From: Paracoccus marinaquae
GTDB lineage: Bacteria > Pseudomonadota > Alphaproteobacteria > Rhodobacterales > Rhodobacteraceae
DNA: 64,000 nucleotides
NCBI RefSeq assembly: GCF_018860165.1
Contig: NZ_JAHKNG010000015.1
Span: forward strand, 1-64,000
Direction: 5' to 3'
The first letter of the stretch is position 1. Each line of letters begins with the position of its first letter. The notes below the pieces were generated by a model. It did no database searches, had not been told where the DNA came from, and saw only the letters and a list, made by a program, of their open reading frames with translations. The position numbers were made by a program, and so were the translations under genes. Positions 8,120-16,923 of this stretch are shown piece by piece.

Positions 8120-9405
8120 CCGATCCGCGCCCTGTCATCGCCGCCGTGCGCGACGGTCGGGGACTGGATGGTCCGGGCGCCGCGCTGATCGCGCAGGGGC
8201 TGGCGGACGGATCGGTCAGCGATGCCCAGGCCGGGGCCTTCGCCATGGCGGTGCTGACCCGCGGCGTGGGCGAGGCGGGGCGGGTGGCACTGACCCGGGC
8301 GATGCGCGATTCGGGCCATGTGATGCAGTGGGATCTGCCGGGGCCGGTGGTGGACAAGCATTCGACCGGCGGCATCGGCGATACCGTCAGCCTGATCCTG
8401 GCGCCGCTTCTGGCTGCCTCGGGCGTGTTCGTGCCGATGATCTCGGGTCGTGGCCTCGGCCATACCGGCGGGACGCTGGACAAGCTGGAGGCGATTCCCG
8501 GCTATATTTGCGACCAGACCGAGGAACAGTTTCTTCGGATCGTAAAGAATACTGGCTGTGCCATCGTCGCCGCGACCGGGGATTTCGCACCCGCCGACCG
8601 GCGCCTCTACGCGATCCGCGACGAATCGGGCACGGTCGAATCGATCGACCTGATTACCGCCTCGATCCTGTCGAAGAAGCTGGCGGCGGGGCTGGACGGG
8701 CTGGTGCTGGACGTGAAGGCTGGATCGGGGGCGTTCCTGAAGACGGCCGAGGCGTCCGAGCGGCTGGCGCGGGCGCTGGTGCAGACGGCGAATGGCGCCG
8801 GCTGCCGGACCTCTGCGCTGATCACCGACATGGACCAGCCGCTGGCCCGGTCGGCGGGCAATGCGCTTGAGGTGGCCGAGGCGATCCGCGTTCTGCGGGG
8901 CGAAAGGGGCGCGCTGCGCGACCTGACGCTGGCACTGTCCGCCGAATGCCTGCGGCTGGTCGGGCGGGCCGGCGAGGGGCTGGCCGCGACGCTGGATTCG
9001 GGGGCCGCCGCCGAGGCCTTTGCCCGCATGGTCAAGGCCCAGGGCGGGCCGGCGGATCTGATCGACCGGCCCGAGGCGCATCTGACGGCGGCGCCGGTGA
9101 TCCGGCCGGTGCCCGCGCCCGAGGGGGCGGTGGCACAGATCGATGTGACCGCATTGGGGCACACCGTCGTCGCGCTTGGTGGCGGACGCGCGCGCGCGGG
9201 CGAGAGGATCGACCATCGGGTCGGGCTGGACCGGCTGGCCCGGCTGGGTGAGGCGGTCGGCCCGGACGCGCCGCTGGCCATGGTTCACGCCGCCGACGAC
9301 ACCGCCGCCGAGGTTGCCATCGCCGCCGTGCAGGCGGCCTATCGGATCGGTGCGGCCGCCACGCCCGGTCCGCTGGTCCGCGACAGGATCACGGCCGATG
9401 GCTGA
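8116..9405 (+). CDS. deoA: Thymidine phosphorylase
   Basis: Phosphorolyses thymidine to thymine and 2-deoxyribose-1-phosphate. The 429-residue protein matches the bacterial family, with VDKHSTGGIGDTVSL for phosphate binding, the signature SGRGLGHTGGTLDKLEAIPG, and SILSKKLAAGLDGLVLDVK following. ATGA overlap with cdd, and an 8-base overlap with deoB, whose product converts the sugar phosphate made here. Deaminated deoxycytidine from Cdd can enter through this or a related phosphorylase. Confidence 0.95.
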   Translation: MTDPRPVIAAVRDGRGLDGPGAALIAQGLADGSVSDAQAGAFAMAVLTRGVGEAGRVALTRAMRDSGHVMQWDLPGPVVDKHSTGGIGDTVSLILAPLLAASGVFVPMISGRGLGHTGGTLDKLEAIPGYICDQTEEQFLRIVKNTGCAIVAATGDFAPADRRLYAIRDESGTVESIDLITASILSKKLAAGLDGLVLDVKAGSGAFLKTAEASERLARALVQTANGAGCRTSALITDMDQPLARSAGNALEVAEAIRVLRGERGALRDLTLALSAECLRLVGRAGEGLAATLDSGAAAEAFARMVKAQGGPADLIDRPEAHLTAAPVIRPVPAPEGAVAQIDVTALGHTVVALGGGRARAGERIDHRVGLDRLARLGEAVGPDAPLAMVHAADDTAAEVAIAAVQAAYRIGAAATPGPLVRDRITADG

Positions 9406-10585
9406 GAACCGCGCCTTCCTGATTGTCATGGACAGTGTGGGCATCGGCGGCGCGCCCGATGCCGACCGCTTCTTCAATGACGGCCTGCCCGATACCGGCG
9501 CCAATACCGTCGGCCATATCGCGCAGGCCCGCCCGCTGGCCATGCCGCATCTGGACCGGCTGGGGCTGGGCGCGGCGGTGCGGCTGGCCTCTGGTCTTGA
9601 GGCCCCCGGCCTTGGCGCCGAGCCTCGCGGGCTGTGGGGCGCGGCCACCGAGGTCTCGCCCGGCAAGGACACGCCCTCGGGTCATTGGGAGATCGCGGGC
9701 GTGCCGGTGCCGTGGCAATGGCACTATTTCCCCGACACCGTTCCGGCCTTCCCGTCCGAGATCACCGCCCGCATCTGCGCCCTGGCCGGCACTGATGGTA
9801 TCCTTGGCGACTGTCACGCCTCGGGGACGCAGGTGATCGAGGATCTTGGCGCCGAACATATCCGTACAGGCCGGCCGATTTGTTACACCTCGGCCGACAG
9901 CGTGCTGCAGATCGCCGCGCATGAGACGCATTTCGGCCTCGACCGGCTGATCGGGCTTTGCGAAGGACTGGCGCCCGAATTGCATGCGATGCGCGTGGGC
10001 CGGGTCATCGCGCGGCCATTCCTGGGCGAGCGCCCCGGCGAATTCAGGCGCACCCCGAACCGCCGCGATTTCGCCATCGCCCCGCCCGGGGACACGATCC
10101 TCGACATCGCGGCGGGGGCCGGGCGCGTGACCCATGCCATCGGCAAGATCGGCGATATCTTTTCTCATCGCGGCATCACCCATCTGCACAAGGGCAAATC
10201 CGATGCCGACCTGGCCGACCACCTGATCTGTCTGGCGGCCGAGGCCGAGCCGGGGAGCCTGACCTTCGCCAATTTCGTCGAGTTCGACACCAATTTCGGG
10301 CATCGCCGCGACATTCCCGGCTATGCCGCGCAGCTTGAGTGGTTCGACGGCATCGCAGGCCGCTTTCTCGCGGCGCTGCGTCCGGGCGATCTGGCCATCT
10401 TCACCGCCGATCACGGTAACGATCCCAGCTGGCACGGCACCGACCACACGCGCGAGCGGGTGCCGGTTCTGGGCCACGGGCTGGGGGCGCGGGCCATCGG
10501 GCAGGTCGGGTTCAGCGATATCGGCGCCTCGGTCATGGCGCATCTGGGCCTGCCCGCGCCGCGTCATGGAAAGTCCCTGATTTGA
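9398..10585 (+). CDS. deoB: Phosphopentomutase
   Basis: Interconverts (deoxy)ribose-1-phosphate and -5-phosphate; alkaline-phosphatase superfamily, 395 residues, two metal ions. Motifs: N-terminal MDSVGIGGAPDA (metal ligand Asp), the cap PGKDTPSGHWEIAG (phosphothreonine region) and the C-terminal TADHGNDPSWHGTDHTRE metal site. The open frame extends upstream inside deoA, but ATG 9398 fits the N-terminus of the family and overlaps the deoA stop by 8 bases. Part of the cdd-deoA-deoB-add-upp operon. Confidence 0.95.
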   Translation: MAENRAFLIVMDSVGIGGAPDADRFFNDGLPDTGANTVGHIAQARPLAMPHLDRLGLGAAVRLASGLEAPGLGAEPRGLWGAATEVSPGKDTPSGHWEIAGVPVPWQWHYFPDTVPAFPSEITARICALAGTDGILGDCHASGTQVIEDLGAEHIRTGRPICYTSADSVLQIAAHETHFGLDRLIGLCEGLAPELHAMRVGRVIARPFLGERPGEFRRTPNRRDFAIAPPGDTILDIAAGAGRVTHAIGKIGDIFSHRGITHLHKGKSDADLADHLICLAAEAEPGSLTFANFVEFDTNFGHRRDIPGYAAQLEWFDGIAGRFLAALRPGDLAIFTADHGNDPSWHGTDHTRERVPVLGHGLGARAIGQVGFSDIGASVMAHLGLPAPRHGKSLI

Positions 10586-11541
10586 AAAAGATAGAACTTC
10601 ATCTTCATCTTGAGGGCGCGGCACCGCCCGGCTTCATCCGAGGCCTTGCCGCAGAAAAAGGGGTGGATCTGTCTGGCATATTCGATGCGCGGGGCCACTA
10701 TGCCTATTCCGGGTTCGATCATTTCCTGCGCGTCTACGAGGCGGCGACCGGGGTGCTGGAAACCCCGCGGGACTATGCCCGCCTGCTGGCCGAGGTATTG
10801 GAGCGCAGCGCCGAAGAGGGCGTGATCTATACCGAGCTGTTCGTGTCGCCCGAATTCTGCGGCGGCGGCGATCTGGCCGCCTGGCGCGACTATCTGGCCG
10901 CCATGGCCGAGGTCGCGGCGCGCATGCGCGGCCAGGGCATCGACAGCCGCGGCCTCGTTACCTGCATCCGCCATTTCGGCCCCGACCGGGCGCGGGCCTC
11001 GGCGCGGTGCGCGGCCGAGACGGCGGGCGACTGGATCACCGGGTTCGGGATGGGCGGCGCCGAGGCGATGGGCCGCGCCACCGACTTCGCCTGGAGCTTT
11101 GATTGCGCGCGCGAGGCCGGGCTGGGCCTGACCTGCCATGCCGGCGAATGGGGCGGCCCGGACAGCATCCGGCAGGCGCTGTCGCTGGGCGTCAGCCGCC
11201 TCGGACACGGTGTCCGCGCCATCGACGATCCGGCCCTGATCCGCGATCTGGCCGAGGCCGGCACCGTGCTGGAGGTCTGTCCCGGCTCGAACATCGCCCT
11301 GGGAATCTGGCCCGACTGGCCCGCCCATCCGATCGCGCGGCTGGCCGAGGCGGGGGTGAAGGTCACCGTCTCGACCGACGATCCGCCCTTCTTCCACACC
11401 AGCATGCGCCGCGAATATGACCGCCTGGCCGAGGCCTTCGGCTGGGGCGAGACCGAGTTCCGGCAGATCAATCTCTGGGCCGCCGAGGCGGCATTCTGCG
11501 ACGCGGACACGCGCGCGCGGCTGAGAAAGGAGTTTTCGTGA
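10582..11541 (+). CDS. add: Adenosine deaminase, TTG start
   Basis: Deaminates adenosine and deoxyadenosine to (deoxy)inosine. 319 residues with all metal and catalytic motifs: HLHLEG (His7, His9), CHAGE (His186, Glu189), SRLGHG (His209), STDDPP (Asp266, Asp267). The first His pair is only six residues from the start, and no ATG or GTG lies nearby upstream, so TTG 10582, which overlaps the deoB stop by 4 bases, is very probably the true start. At 319 residues it is slightly short for the family. Fourth gene of the salvage operon. Confidence 0.92.
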   Translation: MKKIELHLHLEGAAPPGFIRGLAAEKGVDLSGIFDARGHYAYSGFDHFLRVYEAATGVLETPRDYARLLAEVLERSAEEGVIYTELFVSPEFCGGGDLAAWRDYLAAMAEVAARMRGQGIDSRGLVTCIRHFGPDRARASARCAAETAGDWITGFGMGGAEAMGRATDFAWSFDCAREAGLGLTCHAGEWGGPDSIRQALSLGVSRLGHGVRAIDDPALIRDLAEAGTVLEVCPGSNIALGIWPDWPAHPIARLAEAGVKVTVSTDDPPFFHTSMRREYDRLAEAFGWGETEFRQINLWAAEAAFCDADTRARLRKEFS

Positions 11542-12173
11542 GCCAACCCCATCTGACCGTCATCACCCACCCGCTGGTCCAGCACAAGCTGACGATCATG
11601 CGCCAGAAGGATGTCTCGACCGCCGGGTTCCGCCGGCTTCTGCGCGAGATCAGCCTGCTTCTGGCCTATGAGGTCACGCGCGAACTGGAACTGACCACCA
11701 TGCGCATCGAGACGCCGCTTTGTGCGATGGACGCGCCGACGCTCGAGGGCAAGAAGCTGGCGCTGATCTCGATCCTGCGGGCGGGCAACGGGCTTCTGGA
11801 CGGGATCCTCGAGATGATCCCCTCGGCCCGGGTTGGCTTCGTCGGGCTGTACCGCGATCCCGAAACCCTGCAGCCGGTGGAATATTACTGCAAGGTGCCC
11901 AGCCTGCTGGATCAGCGCATGACCATCGTCGTCGATCCGATGCTGGCGACGGGCAATTCATCGGTCGCCGCCATCGACATGCTGAAGGCGCGGGGCGCAA
12001 GGAACCTGCGCTTCCTGTGCCTGCTGGCCGCGCCCGAGGGGGTCGATCGGATGCGGCAGGCCCATCCCGACGTGCCGATCTTCACCGCGGCGCTGGACGA
12101 TCGTCTGGATGATCACGGCTATATCGTGCCCGGGCTGGGCGATGCCGGCGACCGGATGTTCGGAACCAAATAG
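11538..12173 (+). CDS. upp: Uracil phosphoribosyltransferase, GTG start
   Basis: Makes UMP from uracil and PRPP, recovering the base released by the upstream enzymes. 211 residues; the PRPP loop is [12 protein letters not shown] and the C-terminal uracil-binding segment is [13 protein letters not shown]. Starts at GTG 11538 with a 4-base overlap (GTGA) on add, so the whole operon is translated without gaps. No clear hairpin follows within the next 66 bases. Confidence 0.95.
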   Translation: MSQPHLTVITHPLVQHKLTIMRQKDVSTAGFRRLLREISLLLAYEVTRELELTTMRIETPLCAMDAPTLEGKKLALISILRAGNGLLDGILEMIPSARVGFVGLYRDPETLQPVEYYCKVPSLLDQRMTIVVDPMLATGNSSVAAIDMLKARGARNLRFLCLLAAPEGVDRMRQAHPDVPIFTAALDDRLDDHGYIVPGLGDAGDRMFGTK

Positions 12174-12239
12174 CCGCTTAACCCCTGCTTCAGTCTTTTC
12201 GCCTATCTCTGGGCGAAAGGGTCGATTCGCGGGGGAAGG

Positions 12240-13253
12240 ATGCGGGTGTTCTGGGCTGCCCTCGGGGTGTTGTCGGTTGCTGCCGTCGCCGGACATGCGG
12301 GGCCGGTGCCGCCGCCGCCCGAGGATTATGGCAGCACGCAATATGTCGATGGAAACGGCTGCGTCTATCGCCACGAGGACGGGGCTTGGGTGGGCCTCGT
12401 CGATGCGACCGGCGCGGCCGTCTGCGGCTTTCCCCCGACCGTCTCGCTGCGCGCGGCCACGACCGGCGCCGAGTTTCCGCGCGACCCCGCCGATCTCTTG
12501 GCCGAGACCCTGGCCGCGGGGCTGCGGCAGGGCGAATATCTGGGCGATCCGCGTCCGGTCGAGACGAAGACCTCGCCCGACCTCGCCGCGCCTGCCGACC
12601 CGATATCCGAGGAACTGGCGGCGCTCGCGCGGAACGAGGCCGCTTTGCGCAGCGCCCTGATCGGCGGCGGTGGGGGTTCGGATCTATGCCGGTTGCTGGG
12701 CTATCGGCCGGACCCGGAACCGCGGCCGGTGCTGGGGCAGGATGTCACCCGGGGCCTGTGCCCCGGAATGCGCGCACCGCTGCCCGAGGAACGGATCTCG
12801 GCCGCTGAGGCGGCGATGCCCGCGACGGCACCGGCGCCGGCGGCGGTGCTACAGCCGGCAGCGTCCGCGGAGGCCCGCGTCACGAGGCCGCAGACACGGC
12901 CCGTTACGGCAAAGCAGGGTGCGGACACCGGCAAGGCCGCGATGTCCCTGGCAAAGGCGCCGTCCCTTGTCCGGCGCGGTCCGACGGATCCGGCGCCGGA
13001 GGATCCGAGCGTCGAGATGATCCCCGCTTCGGCGCGCTTCGTGCAGGTCGGCGCCTTCGCTGACGACGCGAACGCAACCATCGTGATACGCCGCCTGTCC
13101 GAGATGGGATACCGGGTCGGGCAGACCCGATCACGGCATGACGGCAAGCCGGTCCGCGTGATCCTTGCCGGGCCGTTCACCGACCGCCGCTCACTGGTCG
13201 CGGCCCTGAACCGATTGCGGGCGCAGGGCTATCCGGGGGCGGTGGCCCGCTGA
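12240..13253 (+). CDS. Secreted SPOR-domain protein
   Basis: A 337-residue protein with a Sec signal peptide (about 1-20, cleavage near GHAG) preceded by GGGGGAAGG. The middle (about 180-255) is low-complexity Ala/Pro. Residues about 262-335, starting ASARFVQVGAFADDANA and containing RVILAGPF, form a SPOR domain, which in other bacteria binds denuded septal peptidoglycan. Conserved-looking Cys residues lie at YVDGNGCVYR and VCGFPP in the N-terminal part. A role in division-site or cell-wall binding is inferred from the SPOR domain only. It stands alone between upp and the histidine phosphatase. Confidence 0.8.
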   Translation: MRVFWAALGVLSVAAVAGHAGPVPPPPEDYGSTQYVDGNGCVYRHEDGAWVGLVDATGAAVCGFPPTVSLRAATTGAEFPRDPADLLAETLAAGLRQGEYLGDPRPVETKTSPDLAAPADPISEELAALARNEAALRSALIGGGGGSDLCRLLGYRPDPEPRPVLGQDVTRGLCPGMRAPLPEERISAAEAAMPATAPAPAAVLQPAASAEARVTRPQTRPVTAKQGADTGKAAMSLAKAPSLVRRGPTDPAPEDPSVEMIPASARFVQVGAFADDANATIVIRRLSEMGYRVGQTRSRHDGKPVRVILAGPFTDRRSLVAALNRLRAQGYPGAVAR

Positions 13254-13438
13254 CGGGCGCCGGGGAAGCCGTGGCCGGGTATCAGTTTGAAGCCCTGGCC
13301 CATGCATGACGGCGCTTGCCTGCAACAACTCATCCCTGTTGCGTCCCTTTAGGGGTGGCCTGGTCCGGATCGCCCATGGACATCCGAGGTGGCGCGGGCC
13401 AGGAACGGCAGGGCGGCGCAGGGCGGGAATGGCCAGGG

Positions 13439-14002
13439 ATGTATTGCGATCTCTATCTGATGCGACACGGGCAGACGCTCTGGAATGCCGAGGGGCGGAT
13501 GCAGGGGCGCCTCGATTCCGCATTGACGGATCTCGGGCGCCGGCAGGCACGGCAGCAGGCCGCGCTGGTCCGCGGGATCGATGCGATCCGGATCAGCAGC
13601 CCGCTTGGGCGCGCGGTCGAAACGGCAGAAATCGTTTTCGGCGGGGCCTCGTTCCTGACCGACGACCGTCTTGCAGAGATCGATATCGGCCGGTTTTCGG
13701 GGCATCTGATCGACGATCTGCGCCGGCAGGAGCCAGAGTTCTTCCGGGGCGATCGTCTGGCCTGGTACGATTCTGCGCCGGGCGGCGAGCATTTTCGGGG
13801 ATTGCAGCACAGGGTCGGCGCGTTTCTTGCCGAACTGAGCCAGCCGGCGCTGATCGTGACCCATGGCATCACCCTGCGCATGCTGCGCGTTCTGGCGATG
13901 GGAACGGGCGCTGACCGGCTTGGCGAACTGACGGTCGAGCAGGGGGCGGTCCATGTCGTCCGCGGCGCCCGGCACGAGGTCTGGCGCCCGCGCGATCCGT
14001 GA
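13439..14002 (+). CDS. Histidine phosphatase family protein (phosphoglycerate mutase-like)
   Basis: Branch-1 histidine phosphatase of 187 residues. The catalytic LMRHGQTLWN motif (His10) is near the start, with the family elements SSPLGRAVETAEI and the second His in IVTHGITLRML; TTEP-like acid region LAEIDIGRFSGH. The frame is open further upstream (to 13316), but ATG 13439 puts RHG at the usual distance from the N-terminus. It could be a cobalamin, sugar-phosphate or broad phosphatase; it is too small for a GpmA-type glycolytic mutase and the substrate is unknown. It ends 53 bases before tRNA-Val. Confidence 0.82.
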   Translation: MYCDLYLMRHGQTLWNAEGRMQGRLDSALTDLGRRQARQQAALVRGIDAIRISSPLGRAVETAEIVFGGASFLTDDRLAEIDIGRFSGHLIDDLRRQEPEFFRGDRLAWYDSAPGGEHFRGLQHRVGAFLAELSQPALIVTHGITLRMLRVLAMGTGADRLGELTVEQGAVHVVRGARHEVWRPRDP

Positions 14003-14055
14003 TCCTGGCGGCGGGGCTGGCATATGCGCGCGCCGCAGGCTAGAAGCGGCGGCAA

Positions 14056-14131
14056 GGGCGGTTAGCTCAGTTGGTAGAGCGCTTCGTTTACACCGAAGAT
14101 GCCGGGGGTTCGAGTCCCTCACCGCCCACCA
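14056..14131 (+). tRNA. tRNA-Val (anticodon TAC)
   Basis: A 76-base cloverleaf including an encoded CCA. Acceptor strands GGGCGGT/ACCGCCC pair fully; D arm TAGCTCAGTTGGTAGAGC; anticodon stem CTTCG/CGAAG around loop TTTACAC gives anticodon TAC; T arm GGGGG-TTCGAGT-CCCTC (one G-U/mismatch style pair). Reads GUA (and by wobble other GUN) valine codons. Confidence 0.97.
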
Positions 14132-14316
14132 GGACCGCAGAGGGTGCGCAGATCAGTCGCGGCGTGGCGGCGTGGCGTTTACTCATTGCTTTCTTTGGCT
14201 CTAATTCGCGCGATCCCCGGCTTGGCGCGGCGTCGATCGTGGGCTATCCCTTGCGTAATCGGCCATGAGCGGCGCATCCGTGCCGCCAGAAGATGCCAAA
14301 CGCGAGGAGGCTCGGA

Positions 14317-15750
14317 ATGGGCAGGATAACACCGGTTCTGATGGCGGGCGGTTCCGGCACGCGGCTCTGGCCGGTCTCGCGCAAAAGCTTTCCAAAGCAG
14401 TTCGCGCCCCTGATCGGCGCCGAATCGCTGTTTCAGGCCTCGGCCCGGCGCCTGTCGGGCGAGGGCTATTCCGATCCGGTGGTGATGACCAATGCGGATT
14501 TCCGCTTCATCGTCGCCGAACAGCTGGACCAGATCGGCATCCGGCCCGGCGCCATCGCCATCGAGCCGGCCGGTCGCAATACCGCCCCCGCAATCCTGGC
14601 CGCGGCGCTGATGGCCGCGCAGGAGGATCCCGCTCGCCTGCTGCTGGTGGCGCCGTCCGACCATGTGATCCCCGATGCCGAGGCCTTCGCCCGCGCGGTG
14701 GAGGCCGGAGCCGAGGCGGCGGCTGCGGGACGGATCGTCACCTTCGGCATTACACCGGATCGCCCGGAAACCGGATACGGTTACCTGGAACTGGCCGGGC
14801 AGGGCGAGGGGCCGCAGCCATTGGCCCGGTTCGTCGAAAAGCCGGACGCGGCCCGTGCCGCCGAGATGCTGGCGCAAGGCAATTTCCTCTGGAACGCGGG
14901 CATCTTCCTGTTCGGCGCCGGAACCATGATCGAGGCCTTCCGTGCCCATGCCCCGGACTATCTGGCGCCGGTGCAGGCGGCGCTGGACGGGGCACGAACC
15001 GATATCGGCTTCCTGCGACTGGCCCGTGAACCGTGGGAGCGGCTGGCCGACAATTCCATCGATTATGCGGTGATGGAAAAGGCCGAGAACCTGACCGTCG
15101 TGCGCTATTCGGGCCGCTGGTCGGATCTGGGCGGATGGGATGCCGTCTGGCGCGAGGAACTGGACCGGGCGCCGGCGGCCGACGGGGTGGTCGCGGATGC
15201 GAATTCGACCGCGATCGACTGCGCGGATGTGTTGCTGCGCTCGGACAGCGAGGATTTGCAGGTCGTCGGCATCGGGCTGAAGGACGTGATGGTCGTGGCG
15301 ACGCATGACGCGGTCCTGGTGGCCGAAAAATCCCGGTCGCAGGATGTGCGGCAGGCGGTCGTGGCGCTGAAGAAGAAGAACCGCAAGCAGGCCGTGGCCT
15401 TTCCCCGTGACCACCGCCCCTGGGGCTGGTTCGAGACGCTGGCGCTGGCCGACCGGTTTCAGGTCAAGCGGATCGTCGTGAAGCCCGGCGCCGCACTGTC
15501 GCTGCAAAGCCACGTGCACCGGTCCGAGCATTGGATCGTGGTCAGCGGCACGGCCCGGGTGACCGTGGATGAGACGGTGACGCTGGTGACCGAGAACCAG
15601 TCGATCTATGTGCCCCTTGGCGCCGTGCACCGGATGGAAAATCCAGGCAAGGTGCCGATGGTTCTGATCGAGGTGCAGACCGGCGCCTATCTGGGCGAGG
15701 ACGACATCATCCGATACGAGGATGTCTATGCCCGCAGCAGCGGGGATTAG
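14317..15750 (+). CDS. manC: Bifunctional mannose-1-phosphate guanylyltransferase / mannose-6-phosphate isomerase
   Basis: Makes GDP-mannose for surface polysaccharide synthesis: the N-terminal half transfers GMP to mannose-1-phosphate and the C-terminal cupin interconverts mannose-6-phosphate and fructose-6-phosphate. 477 residues, typical of the type II fusion. Seen: GGSGTRLWPVSRKSFPKQF at residues 11-29, FVEKPD (about 177), and the cupin section with PWGWFETL and HRSEHWIVVSGTA. GAGGAGG lies 6 bases before ATG 14317, so that start is preferred to the upstream ATG 14293. No other polysaccharide genes are adjacent. Confidence 0.93.
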   Translation: MGRITPVLMAGGSGTRLWPVSRKSFPKQFAPLIGAESLFQASARRLSGEGYSDPVVMTNADFRFIVAEQLDQIGIRPGAIAIEPAGRNTAPAILAAALMAAQEDPARLLLVAPSDHVIPDAEAFARAVEAGAEAAAAGRIVTFGITPDRPETGYGYLELAGQGEGPQPLARFVEKPDAARAAEMLAQGNFLWNAGIFLFGAGTMIEAFRAHAPDYLAPVQAALDGARTDIGFLRLAREPWERLADNSIDYAVMEKAENLTVVRYSGRWSDLGGWDAVWREELDRAPAADGVVADANSTAIDCADVLLRSDSEDLQVVGIGLKDVMVVATHDAVLVAEKSRSQDVRQAVVALKKKNRKQAVAFPRDHRPWGWFETLALADRFQVKRIVVKPGAALSLQSHVHRSEHWIVVSGTARVTVDETVTLVTENQSIYVPLGAVHRMENPGKVPMVLIEVQTGAYLGEDDIIRYEDVYARSSGD

Positions 15751-16102
15751 GAAATCCGTGGGCGGGACGACCGTAGACCGATGTCTTCGACCGTGATTCC
15801 CTGATTCCGGCAAGGGTCAGGAGGACGACAGGCCCGGGCGATTACGGTCAGGACCGGCACGCAGGTTGATGCGACGATCAGCACCCCGGTCAGCGAGGGC
15901 GATGGCAAGGTGCGCTGGCTCAGGCACAAGGGCAGGACGGGCATTGCCGCCTGTCCGAAAAGCGCGAGAGTAGTTTGCGGCTCGCAGTCAGTTCGCCATA
16001 AAGCTCAGCGAGCGCTTCGGCGCTCAATCAAAACTCCCTTTGCCGCTCGGTTCCTGCTAATGTTTATCGGAACAGTCGTAATATCTGCATGGCAACCTTG
16101 GA
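15751..16102. other. Gene-free stretch between manC and the Rrf2 gene
   Basis: 352 bases. A 65-codon minus-strand frame (15747-15944) with a short hydrophobic segment is present but has no recognisable family and overlaps the manC stop, so it is not called. Near the right end the sequence becomes less G/C-rich and contains CAGTCGTAATATC (about 16073-16085), a box also found in front of the sulfate transporter operon and a candidate autoregulatory site for the Rrf2 protein. Confidence 0.5.
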
Positions 16103-16570
16103 ATGATCACCCAGAAGACGAAATACGCGCTCAAGTCGCTCATGGTCATGGCAGATGAACAGGCGAACGATGGTGCGGCCTTGCGGATCGAGGAAATCGC
16201 GGAACGATCGGGGGCGCCGAAGCGGTTTCTGGAACACATCCTTCTGGATCTGAAGCGTGCGGGGCTGATCGGCAGCCGGCGGGGCCGGAAGGGCGGCTAT
16301 GAACTCATCAAGGATCCGGAACGGGTTTCCCTTGCCGAGATCCTGAGGCTGATCGATGGGCCGATGGCGCCCTTGCCGTGCCTTTCCCGCAAGGCCTACC
16401 AGCGCTGTGAAGACTGCAGGGATGAAAAGACCTGCCGCGTGCGTGCCGTCTTCGGCGGTTTCTACTCGGCCTATATTCTGATGATCGAGTCGCTCACGCT
16501 GGCCGATCTGATGGAAGACTCGCGGCCGCTCGAGCGTTTTGCCCTGCCCGAGGTCGCCGCGGAGGAATGA
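16103..16570 (+). CDS. Rrf2-family transcriptional regulator with cysteine cluster
   Basis: A 155-residue winged-helix regulator. The N-terminal ITQKTKYALKSLMVMA and the recognition helix region FLEHILLDLKRAGLIGSRRG with GGYEL are typical Rrf2. Cys93, Cys102, Cys105 and Cys111 lie in the linker loop where IscR and NsrR hold an Fe-S cluster, so cluster- or thiol-based sensing is possible. It is upstream of and codirectional with the sulfate transporter operon; Rrf2 proteins such as CymR control cysteine and sulfur uptake, so local control of sulfate import is inferred. A shared box GTCGTAAT precedes both this gene and the operon. Confidence 0.85.
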   Translation: MITQKTKYALKSLMVMADEQANDGAALRIEEIAERSGAPKRFLEHILLDLKRAGLIGSRRGRKGGYELIKDPERVSLAEILRLIDGPMAPLPCLSRKAYQRCEDCRDEKTCRVRAVFGGFYSAYILMIESLTLADLMEDSRPLERFALPEVAAEE

Positions 16571-16576
16571 TCTTCC

Positions 16577-16605
16577 AAAATCACGACGAAAATAGACGTG
16601 ATTTT
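16577..16605 (+). terminator. Inverted repeat with T run after the Rrf2 gene
   Basis: AAAATCACG (16577-16585) and CGTGATTTT (16597-16605) form a perfect 9-bp dyad with an 11-base loop, followed by one more T and TCC. It starts 7 bases after the Rrf2 stop. It may terminate that gene, or, since the stem is A/T-rich, be an operator for the downstream promoter. Confidence 0.45.
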
Positions 16606-16609
16606 TCCT

Positions 16610-16638
16610 TTGCAAAACACGATTAAATCTGTCGTAAT
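16610..16638 (+). promoter_or_regulatory. Candidate promoter and Rrf2 box for the sulfate transporter operon
   Basis: TTGCAA (16610-16615), a 17-base spacer and CGTAAT (16633-16638) fit a sigma-70 promoter. The -10 region is embedded in CTGTCGTAATTAACG, similar to CAGTCGTAATATCTG ahead of the Rrf2 gene itself. Sharing of the box between regulator and operon suggests a common binding site that would occlude the -10. Confidence 0.4.
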
Positions 16639-16752
16639 TAACGTGTCAGATGCCGCCGGAGACGTGCCGGGTGCGGAGCCGAGCTTCGCCCAGGCCCGTC
16701 AGCCCGGCCGGTCTGGCGCCGGAATTCGACAGGGATCAGCAAGGGAAACCAC

Positions 16753-16923
16753 ATGTTTCGCACCATCCAGATCGGCGCCCATGTGCTGGCGCAGGGCACA
16801 TATATCCGAAGTTTCAACGACGGTCGCATCGAGATTGCAACCGGCAGGGATAGTCGTCTGGCCGGGCTGCCGGTCCAGCCGGGCGTAAGCCACGGGACGC
16901 ACGGAGGCGCCGGCCAGAAAGAA
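16753..16923 (+). other. Small leader frame fused in frame to the sulfate-binding protein gene
   Basis: ATG 16753 is preceded by AAGGGA at 6 bases, a good ribosome site, and encodes [20 protein letters not shown] followed by 37 more codons that run without a stop into the signal peptide of the substrate-binding protein at 16924. The peptide looks like a compact beta-rich small protein rather than part of a signal sequence. It could be a former separate leader peptide whose stop was lost, or a long N-terminal extension of the binding protein. I do not recognise a named family. Confidence 0.45.

Noticed and set aside
8050..9672. 540-codon minus-strand frame opposite deoA
   Set aside because: Antisense shadow; the plus strand has an unbroken thymidine phosphorylase with overlapping neighbours.
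15747..15944. 65-codon minus-strand frame after manC
   Set aside because: No ribosome site or family; starts within a non-coding stretch and overlaps the manC stop.
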